Shown: positions 10,651 to 21,200 of the stretch, piece by piece
Numbering within the stretch: the stretch's first letter is position 1
Layout of the letters: each line of letters begins with the position of its first letter
Assembly (NCBI GenBank): GCA_027627225.1
Contig: CM051033.1
Location: 11,314,558 to 11,378,557, forward strand
Source of the DNA: Congeria kusceri
Lineage: Eukaryota; Mollusca; Bivalvia; Myida; Dreissenidae
Reading direction: 5' to 3'
Length of the DNA stretch: 64,000 bases
Notes under the pieces: model-generated
The model's input: the letters and a program-made list of their open reading frames with translations, nothing else
What the model was told of the DNA's origin: nothing
The model's database searches: none
Position numbers and translations under genes: made by a program

Positions 10651-13600
10651 GACTTGATATTCGACCCAGCACGATATTCGCGTTCATGTTTGAATGTCGA
10701 TTTCAGAGCTGGCTCGATATTCGCACCAGCTCGATATTCGCGTTCAATGTTTGAATGTCGATGTCAGAGCTGGCTCGATATTCGCATCAGCTCGATATTT
10801 GCGTTGAATGTTTGAATGTCGATGTCAGAGCTGGCTCGATATTCGCAACAGCTCGATATTCGCGTTCAATGTTTGAATGTCGATGTCAGAACTGGCTCGA
10901 TATTCGCATCAGCTCGATATTCGCGTATAATGTGTGAATGTCGATCTTAGAGCTGGCTCGATATTGGCACCAGATCGATATTCGCGTTTAATGTGTGAAT
11001 GTCGATGTCAGAGCTGGCTCGATATTTGCATCAGCTCGATATTCGCTTTGAATGTTTGAATGTCGATGTCAGAGCTGGCTCGATATTCGCATCAGCCCAA
11101 TATTCGTTTTTAATGTTTGAATGTCGATGTCAGAGCTGGCTCGATATTTGCACCAGCTCGATATTCGCGTAAAACGTTTGAATGTAGGCGTCAGAGCTGG
11201 CTCGATATTCGCACCAGCTCGATATTCGCGTTGAATGTTTAAATGTCGATGTCAGAGCTGGCTCGATATTCGCACCAGCTCGATATTCGCGTTAAATGTT
11301 TGAATGTCGATGTCAGAGCTGGCTCGATATTCGCACCAGCTCCACATTCGCGTTGAATGTTTGAATGTCGATGTCAGTACTGGCTCGATATTCGCACCAG
11401 TTCGATATTCGCGTTAAATGTTTGAATGTCGATGTCAGAGCTGGCTCGAAATTCGCACCAGCTCGATATTCGCGTTGAATGTTTGAATGTCGATGTCCGA
11501 GCTGGCTCGAAATTCGCACCAGCTCGATATTCGCGTTGAATATTTGAATGTCGATGTCAGAGCTGGCTCGATATTCGCATCAGCTCGATATTCGCGTTGA
11601 ATGTTTGAACATCGATCTCAGAGCTTGCTCGATATTCGCACCAGCTCGATATTTGCGTTGAATATTTTAATGTCGATGTCGGAGCTGGCTCGATATTCGC
11701 ACCAGCTCAATATTCGCGCTGAATGTTTGAATGTCGAACTCAGAGCTGGCTCGATATTCGCACCAGCTCGATATTCGCGTTGAATGTTTGAATGTCGATG
11801 TCAGAGCTAGTTCGATATTCGTACCAGCTCCATATTCGCGTTTAACTTTAGAATGTCGATATCAGAGCTGGCTCGATATTTGCACCAGCTCGATATTCGC
11901 GTTGAATGTCTGAATGTCGATGTCAGAACTGGCTCGAAATTCGCACCAGCTCAATATTCGCGTTGAATGTTTGAATGTCGATGTCAGAGCTGGCTCGATA
12001 TTCGCACCAGCTCCATATTCGCGTTGAATGTTTTAATGTCGAACTCAGAGCTGACCTGACTCGATATTTGCACCAGCTCGATATTCGCGTTTAATGTTTG
12101 AATGTCGATGTCAGAGCTGGCTCGATATTCGCACCTGCTCGATATTCCCGTTTAATGTTTGGATGTCGATGTCAGAGCAGGCCCGATATTCGCACCAGCT
12201 CGATATTCACGTTGAATGTTTGAATGTAGATGTCAGAGCTGGCTCGATATTCGCACCAGCTCGATAATCTCGTTGAATGTTTGAATGTCGATCTCAAAGC
12301 TGGCTCGATATACGCACCAGCTCGATATTCGCGTTGAATAATTGAATGTCGAACTTAGAGCTGGCTCGATATTGGCACCAGCTCGATATTCGCGTTGAAT
12401 GTTTTAATGTCGATGTAAGAGTTGGCTCGATATTCGCACCAGCTCGATATTCGCGTTTAACGTTTGAATGTCGATGTCAGAGCTGGCTCGATATTCGTAC
12501 CAGCTCGATATTCGCGTTTAATGTTTGAATGTCGATGTCAGAGCTGGCTGGATATTCGCACCAGCTCGATATTCGCGTTTAATGTTGAATGTCGATGTCA
12601 GAGCTGGCTCGATATTCGCACCAGCTCGATATTCGCGTTGAATGTTTGAATGTCGATCTCAGAGCTGGCTCGATATTCGCACCAGCTCGATATTCGCGTT
12701 GAATATTTGAAAGTCGAACTGTCAAAGGTGGTTCGATATTCGCACCAGCTCAATATTCGCGTTGAATGTTTGAATGTCGATCTCAGCGCTGGCTCGATAT
12801 TTGCACCAGCTCGATATTCGCGTTTAATGTGTAAATGTTGATGTAAGAGCTGGCTCGATATTCGCACCAGCTCGATATTCCCGTTTAACGTTTGAATGTC
12901 GGTGTCTCAGCTGGCTCGATATTCGTACCAGCTCGATATTCGCTTTTAGTGTTTAAATGTCGATGTCAGAGCTGGCTCGATATTCGCACCAGCTCGATAT
13001 TCGCGTTGAATGTTTAAATGTCGATGTCAGAGCTGGCTCGATATTCGCACCAGCTCGATATTCGCGTTAAATGTTTGAATGTCGATGTCAGAGCTGGCTC
13101 GATATTCGCACCAGCTCCACATTCGCGTTGAATGTTTGAATGTCGATGTCAGAACTGGCTCGATATTCGCACCAGTTCGATATTCGCGTTAAATGTTTGA
13201 ATGTCGATGTCAGAGCTGGCTCGAAATTCGCACCAGCTCGATATTCGCGTTGAATGTTTGAATGTCGATGTCCGAGCTGGCTCGAAATTCGCACCAGCTC
13301 GATATTCGCGTTGAATATTTGAATGTCGATGTCAGAGCTGGCTCGATATTCGCATCAGCTCGATATTCGCGTTGAATGTTTGAACATCGATCTCAGAGCT
13401 TGCTCGATATTCGCAGCTCGATATTTGCGTTGAATATTTTAATGTCGATGTCGGAGCTGGCTCGATATTCGCACCAGCTCAATATTCGCGCTGAATGTTT
13501 GAATGTCGAACTCAGAGCTGGCTCGATATTCGCACCAGCTCGATATTCGCGTTGAATGTTTGAATGTCGATGTCAGAGCTAGTTCGATATTCGTACCAGC

Positions 13601-15186
13601 TCCATATTCGCGTTTAACTTTAGAATGTCGATATCAGAGCTGGCTCGATATTTGCACCAGCTCGATATTCGCGTTGAATGTCTGAATGTCGATGTCAGAA
13701 CTGGCTCGAAATTCGCACCAGCTCAATATTCGCGTTGAATGTTTGAATGTCGATGTCAGAGCTGGCTCGATATTCGCACCAGCTCCATATTCGCGTTGAA
13801 TGTTTTAATGTCGAACTCAGAGCTGACCTGACTCGATATTTGCACCAGCTCGATATTCGCGTTTAATGTTTGAATGTCGATGTCAGAGCTGGCTCGATAT
13901 TCGCACCTGCTCGATATTCCCGTTTAATGTTTGGATGTCGATGTCAGAGCAGGCCCGATATTCGCACCAGCTCGATATTCGCGTTGAATGTTTGAATGTA
14001 GATGTCAGAGCTGGCTCGATATTCGCACCAGCTCGATAATCTCGTTGAATGTTTGAATGTCGATCTCAAAGCTGGCTCGATATACGCACCAGCTCGATAT
14101 TCGCGTTGAATAATTGAATGTCGAACTTAGAGCTGGCTCGATATTGGCACCAGCTCGATATTCGCGTTGAATGTTTTAATGTCGATGTAAGAGTTGGCTC
14201 GATATTCGCACCAGCTCGATATTCGCGTTTAACGTTTGAATGTCGATGTCAGAGCTGGCTCGATATTCGTACCAGCTCGATATTCGCGTTTAATGTTTGA
14301 ATGTCGATGTCAGAGCTGGCTGGATATTCGCACCAGCTCGATATTCGCGTTTAATGTTGAATGTCGATGTCAGAGCTGGCTCGATATTCGCACCAGCTCG
14401 ATATTCGCGTTGAATGTTTGAATGTCGATCTCAGAGCTGGCTCGATATTCGCACCAGCTCGATATTCGCGTTGAATATTTGAAAGTCGAACTGTCAAAGG
14501 TGGTTCGATATTCGCACCAGCTCAATATTCGCGTTGAATGTTTGAATGTCGATCTCAGCGCTGGCTCGATATTTGCACCAGCTCGATATTCGCGTTTAAT
14601 GTGTAAATGTTGATGTAAGAGCTGGCTCGATATTCGCACCAGCTCGATATTCCCGTTTAACGTTTGAATGTCGGTGTCTCAGCTGGCTCGATATTCGTAC
14701 CAGCTCGATATTCGCTTTTAGTGTTTAAATGTCGATGTCAGAGCTGGCTCGATATTCGCACCAGCTCGATATTCGCGTTTAATGTTTGAATGTCGATGTC
14801 AGAGCTGGCTCGAAATTCGCACCAGCTCGATATTCGCGTTGAATGTTTGAATGTCGATGTCAGAGCTGGCTCGATATTCGCACCAGCTCGATATTCGCGT
14901 TTAATGTTTGAATGTCGATGTCAGAGCTCGCTCGATATTCGCACCAGCTCGATATTCGCGTGTAATGTTTGAATGTCGATCGCAGAGGTAGCTCGATATT
15001 CGCACCAGCTCGATATTCGCGTTGAATGTTTGAATGTCGATCTCAGAGCTGGCTCGATATTCGCTCCAGCTCGATATCCGCGTTGAATGTTTGAATGTCG
15101 ATGTCAGAGCTGGTTCGAAATTCGCACCAGCTCGCTTTTCGAATTTCGATCTTCGATTTTCGATGTCATTGCCAACTTCAAACACC
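10651..15186 (-). repeat. Satellite array II, 61-bp unit, about 74 copies, with terminus
   Basis: This is the same 61-bp unit as array I in the opposite orientation (GCTCGATATTCGCGTTGAAT, then GTTTGAATGTCGATGTCAGA, then GCTGGCTCGATATTCGCACC). The right end leaves the satellite at about 15140 and finishes in the shared terminal sequence, which on the minus strand reads GGTGTTTGAAGTTGGCAATG and then ACATCGAAAATCGAAG. The left end (10651) has no such terminus and fades into unrelated sequence. Small open frames of about 60 codons are repeat artefacts. Confidence 0.95.
11216..14765. repeat. Recent tandem duplication of 1.77 kb inside satellite array II
   Basis: About 11216-12990 and 12991-14765 are nearly identical, with an offset of 1772-1775 bp (close to 29 satellite units). 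Idiosyncratic unit variants recur in the same order, such as GAGCTGACCTGACTCG at 12051 and 13823. The only differences I noticed are CAGTACTGG versus CAGAACTGG, ATTCACGTTG versus ATTCGCGTTG, and a 3-bp deletion at about 13413. It is a young higher-order duplication or an assembly duplication. Confidence 0.85.
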
Positions 15187-15189
15187 TCC

Positions 15190-15282
15190 TTGAGATACCA
15201 TAATAACAAGCCATATTCATCTATCTACAACATTTTGGGTTTCCACTGCAATGGTTTAGGCAAATCAAAAGTGAAACGGAAA
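15190..15282 (+). mobile_element. Possible start of a LINE endonuclease domain
   Basis: The frame around 15205-15285 reads YNILGFHCNGLGKSKVKRK, which resembles the first endonuclease motif of many non-LTR retrotransposons (N-x-x-G-L followed by basic residues). It lies directly outside the terminus of array II and is cut by the TTAA element at 15283. The match is short and rests on pattern memory only. Confidence 0.25.
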
Positions 15283-15408
15283 TTAAAGGGATTTGTTCAC
15301 AGATTTTTGTATTTTTTAACTATGTTATTAAATGTCTAGTATGGAAAAACTAAAGCATCTGCACTAAAGATCTCAAGTATTTTAACAAGAAAAGCACAAA
15401 CAAAAGTG

Positions 15409-15700
15409 CCGCCATCGAGGATCGAGCCTACGACCCCCGGATTGCCGTCATCGGGGATCGAGCCTACGACCCCCGGATTGCCGCCATCGGGGATCGCGCC
15501 TACGACCTCTGGATTGCCGCCATCGGGGATCGCGCCTACGACCCCCGGATTGCCGCCATCGGGGATCGAGTCTACGACCTCCGGATTGCCGCCATCGGGG
15601 ATCGCGCCTACGACCCCCGGATTGCCGCCATCGGGGATCGCGCCTACGACCTGCGGATTGCCGCCATCGGGGATCGCGCCTACGACCCCCGGATCAAAAG
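15409..15700. repeat. 36-bp tandem array, about 8 copies, derived from a tRNA T-arm/B-box region
   Basis: The unit is GGGATCGCGCCTACGACCCC, then CGGATTGCCGCCATCG. Reversed, each unit carries GTAGGCTCGATCCCC, a near match to the RNA polymerase III B box (GGTTCGANNCC). The period is 12 codons, which creates a 103-codon open frame of LPPSGIAPTTPG repeats that I regard as artefact. It is much more GC-rich than its surroundings. Confidence 0.8.
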
Positions 15701-15725
15701 TCGGACGCGCGCTCTAGCTCAGCCA
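15669..15725 (-). ncRNA. tRNA-like (SINE-head-like) sequence with A and B boxes
   Basis: Read on the minus strand, the sequence begins TGGCTGAGCTAGAGCGCGCG, which matches the D-arm/A-box consensus. It continues CGACTTTTGATCCG in the anticodon-arm position and GGGGGTCGTAGGCGCGATCC as a T-arm/B-box. The acceptor stem is not convincing, so this is a tRNA-derived promoter module rather than a functional tRNA gene. The B-box half is the unit amplified in the adjacent 36-bp array. Confidence 0.5.
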
Positions 15726-15974
15726 ATTTGTTTTAATCTACATGTTTTTTTACTTTTACTGTTTATGTAAGTGATTCGCGTATTTATAACAATTTCAACG
15801 AAAACAACACAAGTACTCCAACATATTCATTCGTTTCGCGTTACACACGCTTTATAATTTTAACCATTTCATCTGATAATTACTCATAAACGAAAAGTTA
15901 ATTTCAATATATTTCTGTGTCAGTAGTACTATTTCGCTCCATTATTTACAATCTGTAAACAGGTCCCTTTAATG

Positions 15975-16550
15975 TTCTCAATTTCATTATGAACTACCTG
16001 CGGTTATTTATCTCGAATTGAATACACTGGTAGGCGGACTGGGATGCGAGGTTTTATAATCTTATTAAATTTCCTGTGCATTTTTTGTGTCATAACGGCA
16101 ATTAGGAGATATGAATGATCACAAATACCGATGAAAAAAGATTGGGTTTCCATGACAACCTGTCAGATCGGCCCTGTACATTGCGAGTACCAAATCCGCA
16201 TAAATGATTACATTATGTTTAAGATTGCCGATGTAAGAACCCATTGAAAAACCATTTACCTAATTAACGGAAATACATTTACAATTCACACGATTGCGAA
16301 TTAATTACACGATTGCGCATTTATTATCCGATCGTCTTCAAAAACGTAAATTCATGGTGATTGGTCTGTCCACGAAATTCACGAAAATTAGTGCAAAATT
16401 GTAATTATATGCAAAAAGTATTGGGGTTTTGTTCGGGTCAATTCGACGTAAACTTTTGATTGTGCTGTTTTAACCCCCTTATTTTGTCTGTGGGTCTGCA
16501 GTGATCAGCTACAGATCCGTATCAAAGATATATAATAAATCCGTGCACAT
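15975..16550. other. Interval with no identified gene
   Basis: Non-coding, AT-rich sequence. I see no repeat or gene signature. Confidence 0.5.
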
Positions 16551-16620
16551 CATCATCATCATCATCAACAACAACAACAAAATCATCATCATCATCACAT
16601 TCATCATCATCATCATCAAA
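16551..16620. repeat. CAT/CAA trinucleotide microsatellite
   Basis: Runs of ATC/CAT interrupted by CAACAACAACAA, about 70 bp in total. Confidence 0.9.
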
Positions 16621-16679
16621 TGCAGTATGTTTCACTTAATAAATTAATACTTCACAGTATTATCTTCGAAAGACATGTT

Positions 16680-16800
16680 GGTTCATCTGTATGTCATGCA
16701 CCTAGTTCATCTGTATGTCATGCACCTAGTTCATCTGTATGTCATGCACCTAGTTCATCTGTATGTCATGCACCTAGTTCATCTGTATGTCATGCACCTA
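16680..16800. repeat. 24-bp minisatellite, five copies
   Basis: GTTCATCTGTATGTCATGCA followed by CCTA is repeated five times almost perfectly. Open frames across it (for example 16620-16841) are by-products of the 8-codon period. Confidence 0.95.
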
Positions 16801-16809
16801 TTTTGGCTA

Positions 16810-18279
16810 CATTGCCATTGTTTGATGTGCATGTCCACTAAAAACGTATTTTACATTCAATGTTATATATATCAGGAACATCTTAAAACATGTAAAATCC
16901 GTAGCTGACTAAGTTAAAACACACACGCATCGAGAATTATTTGTATGATCCATTTACCGAAGTGTAATGGTCTCTTCTCGAAGTGAATGTCATTAAATAA
17001 CTCACACGTTCACATTCATGCTCATCAATTGTCTTCAAATGTGATATGCACTGTTGTTGTTTTTTCATCGAAATGAACTTACGGACAGACAGACGAACAT
17101 GGTTGTGAACTAATAAAGCTCGCGATGCTACTGTGTGTCAATTTCGCTGACATATGGTGCCGGAAAAAAATATGAAATCGCCAGGAACTGGAGCCAACGT
17201 TGTGGACACCCCTCTATTTTATCACGTTATATCTTTCTGAAAAATGTATAAAATAACATGCAATTTAGTGTGAATGCTAATGGAACGTTGAACAAAATTT
17301 GTCGATTTAGATTTTGGGAATAAAACTCTTAATTGAGAAAAAAAAATGTTTAAACTCGAAAGTAGTCATTGATTTGACTTGAATTTTATGTGGTATCCTG
17401 TGCCAAAGGTTTATTGCATCGTACATCTTAATATTGCTTGTATATATGAATTTATAAAAGAAAACAAAAGCATCCACAAATGAAGGTATACATACCTATT
17501 GTCTATTGTTTATCGTTTTTGCTGAACTTTTGCGCCGTACTACGGTAAATTGCAGAGGGCGTGCTAGGTAGGCCGGGTATGTTTTACTGAAGTGAATGTG
17601 TATCTTTTAGAAAACTGAGCGATCGAAGCGAGCGAATATTTGTTAAGCACATTTATCCAGTTTTTACCGTTTTATAAATGGCCATATATGTATGGTCCAG
17701 CAGTTCTTGTTGTTGTTTGTTTGTTGTTGATTGATTCTACGATAAATGCACTAATTAGGTGGTCACGATTGGTAAAAAATCAAAAAATGATTTTATTCAT
17801 GTGTTTGTCATTAATGAATAGCATGAAGTATTGGTTTCAAGATTCAAACACCAGGGGACCCAAACCTACCTCGATTTTTCCAAAAATCGACATGCTGTAG
17901 TATCACTTAAAATGTATACGTCAGAAACGTTAAATACGACTGCCTGTTGTGAAAAGCAGTAAGCAGCCGTTTTCGTTGTATAAGAACCTTGCGATGGACG
18001 TATTTCCAACATGTGAACCTTCCCCAAAGAAAGAAACAAAGTGTAAACCACATTAAGGGTGAACAATAACAAATGCGCCATTCTATCATAACAATAGAAC
18101 TGCCGTATTTTATTTTGTCAACTAAACATACTTTGTTTTTTAAGGATAACACTGTTATTGGTTCATTCATTCGTTTGTAAAAACGTTTGTAGAATAGTTC
18201 AGTGTTTTCACGTTTTCGCAAATTAGTGTTTTTGCATGCTTGAACAAAGGTATTATTTTACGAGACAGTCTTTATCATT
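16810..18279. other. AT-rich interval with no identified gene
   Basis: No coding region is recognised. A short hairpin TCGATTTTTCCAAAAATCGA occurs at 17871-17890. A degenerate copy of the 14-bp motif seen around the transposase gene may be present near 17914-17937 (GTATACGTCAGAAACGTTAA), so the left end of that transposon could lie in this interval. Confidence 0.45.
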
Positions 18280-21200
18280 TAACGTATCTGATGTATGAAA
18301 CTTAAATTTTTATTGAAAATGGTAATCGTTTATAAATGCAACAATTGCCTAAATAAACGGTAAACTTTCGATAAAGTATACACTTAATTAACTTTGAACG
18401 GGTATATGAACGTGGAACATTGATTTTATCAACGTGACACTTATAACGTATCTGATGCCGTTAAGTTATTTCATCTGAAATATCTGGCAAATTAGTTCGT
18501 GATCGTCTTCTCCTAATTTGAATTCTCTTCCGGACTTTCCAACAGGCTCTGGTTCATTGACGTTACAAAGAATCTGGTTGAAATGGACCCATATCTTATC
18601 CGGAGGATGCGGCCATTTGAATTTTTCAACGGATGTGCTTCCTCGAGCTTTTTTCATAAAGGAGATTTTAGCATCGCCGTCCGATTCGTCAACCTTAAGA
18701 ACTTTTCCAACGTACCAGACCCCTTCATAGACGGCAGCCACAAAGTCACCTTTCTTGGGGACCACGTCTAGTTCTGCAGGTACAGCCATTGGTATAGCTG
18801 CAGGGGTGGGTTCCATTTCATGATTAACATCATCTATTAATTCGGCTACCTTCCTTGCCATACCATGCCATATCCAGCCATTGCATAGAGTGTCACCAAT
18901 GATACAAGATTGGCAAAAGCAGGATACCTCTCTGGAGAACAAGCCACCGTCTTTAGGAAACACAGCGTGTGCTTTCATTGTACCTTGCATCGGAAGCGGA
19001 TTCGTTTTCTGAATTTCAGCAGCAGTTGTGTCAACGTCATCTGTGGTGTAGAAACGGTACTTGATGTTAACAGAACTTCCCTTTGCCCAATTGAAAAAGT
19101 CGAAAGCATCCTGGATACAGGCTTTTCCCTGCTTTATAGCATCACTTGCCTTTCTCTTAGCAACACCACCGATGCCGTCACAAGGGCCCTTACCATGGCC
19201 GGATTCAAAGTAATTCCAACGTGCCGAAAATCCACTGAATCGTTCGGCAAAGTGCATGATAGCATCAAACACGAATCGATTACGATACTGGGAGGAAGGG
19301 CTGTCCGTCCAGTAATGAATTTGTCGAGCGTCAGGGAATATCTCTCTTAATTCTTTGCATAGCTTTTTCATTATCGTAATCACGGCTGAAGAGTTGTGTT
19401 GCAGAGCATCTGACACAAAGACAAAGTTCAAGTGCTCTAGACTATTATCCGTGCCTCTGAAATATACAACCACCGGATGTAATGTGACTGAACTGGCATT
19501 CCAATATGCACTCTGGATTTCGTCAGATGTCCCACACGTAAAGTTTTCAGCAAAGTCCATTTGCACTATCAGGTCATTGCTCGGTAGGTTTTCTTTTAAC
19601 GATTTCAGTGCTGTATATTGGGCTGTAACTCTGCTCACGTGATTCAGGAATGCTTCATATTCTTCCTTCATCAGGATTATGAAGTCGTCTTTGATACACT
19701 TAACCGAGACTATTTTCATCTTCCTCTTACCATCTACTTCTACCCGGCGCCATGTTTCATATTCTACTTCCGCGTTAGAAATGCAACCAAGAAGCACTTC
19801 CATGTGCTCTTGCGTCGTGTTCTTACAAACAGTCTCTGGGTTTTTGGAAATGTCAACGCCCTGTAAACGAAGGCAGTTCAGTTTCATCGCAAAACTCTGA
19901 TGTCTTGAACATAGACAGGTATTTCTTGACATTGAAGAAGTAAGTTTGATGTACGCAGGGCGTAGTTTACAAAAAAGAGCCAGCGAAATTTTCTTCTGAG
20001 TTTCTGCTTGAAATCTTTGGTGAATGTTAGACATGTAGTCTGTAAGTATGCGAATCTGCCGTTTTTCTCCTTCATATAATTTTGCATCTGCTTTCCCTGG
20101 CATCATTACGCTTACATCATCTTGTTCTATGAACTCCACGACTTGAGCCTTCAATTGATCCCTCTCTGCTTTCATCCTTGATCGCTTTCTAAACTCTATT
20201 ACTTTGTCCTGATGTCTTCTCAGTTCTGTCATACTTATGCCGGTTTTCTTGCTCACCATAGACACACATTTGTACTTTTTTAATATTTTCCCGCTTATAA
20301 CACGAGTTGCAATGTTTCGTCGATGCTGTTGTGGGTTGGCACGACGGCTCGATTTGATTTCGTCTAATATTGCATTGGACAGCACTAGCTTCTTTACAAC
20401 AGATTTCGGTAGCTTTCTCGGACTTACTCCATCTCGTCTCAATTCTACTATTGTCTTGCTTTTTGGAGTCAATGATTGTTCAATGTTGTCAGCTTTGGTG
20501 ATGCCGTCAGCTTCAGTCGAGAGTATAATCTTTTTAGAAATCCTCTGGCATCGTTTCGCCCACTTGTTTTTGCTTCTTGTAAGGGAAGATATCTGTCCAT
20601 TGAGCCTTTGGATTTTGCTGTGAGCCCTTTTGAGTGCATCTGATTTCCGTTTGTTTCTTCGTTTCTGAGGAAATGATAGTTTAACCAAAAGTGTTGATTG
20701 GCCTCGCTTTGCTCTTGCATCAGTTTCACTGGATGTACTTGAAACAACATTGGAGTGCTCGTCCTCCTTTGATTTCTCTTCAGCCTCAGTCGTTATTGTG
20801 GTACTTCTAACTTTGGTTTGCTTTAAGGTCCTTTGTCTATCTCGGTACTTCTGGCTATACAGTTTATTTCTTTCTCTTATCAAGGCTTGGTCTTTCTTTG
20901 TTTTGGCGTGTATCGGCTTTCTATATCCTTTTGCTCTGGCTCTTTCCTTCTCTAAAAAGGTTTCATCTCTCGCCTTTTTGCGTTCTCTGTACGCTTTCTG
21001 GTATTCTGCTGCTGTTTTGACCATCTTTCTGAAAGAACGAAAATGACATCAGATACGTTATATTGAAAAGCGAGAAGGTTATTTTTTCGTATATATTTGA
21101 CAATGCTACAAATAATGGTAGTTACTGCTTACAATATGTACCCCATTTTGTAAAAACCATTGAGGAAATTGTGAACACTCGATTAAAACATTAAAATCCG

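Larger units (their letters stand above)
15283..15972 (-). mobile_element. TTAA-flanked TIR element carrying a tRNA-like module
   Basis: The left end TTAAAGGGATTTGTTCACAG pairs with the right end, whose reverse complement is TTAAAGGGACCTGTTTACAG. The terminal repeats are therefore about 22 bp, and TTAA at both borders fits a TTAA target duplication as in piggyBac-type transposons. Inside, on the minus strand, lie a tRNA-like sequence and an amplified 36-bp array. No protein is encoded. A second element with the same plan lies at 58077-58850. Confidence 0.65.

Noticed and set aside
10651..15186. CRISPR-like regular repeat array
   Set aside because: The units are contiguous 61-bp satellite copies with no unique spacers, and the sequence is eukaryotic.
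15406..15717. 103-codon frame of LPPSGIAPTTPG repeats
   Set aside because: It is explained as an amplified tRNA-like B-box segment with a 36-bp period.
15669..15725. Functional tRNA gene
   Set aside because: A and B boxes are visible but the acceptor stem and normal arm lengths are not. The same holds at 58512-58598.
18510..20750. Plus-strand and alternative-frame open stretches across the transposase gene
   Set aside because: They are shadow frames of the 852-codon minus-strand gene with no domain signature of their own.
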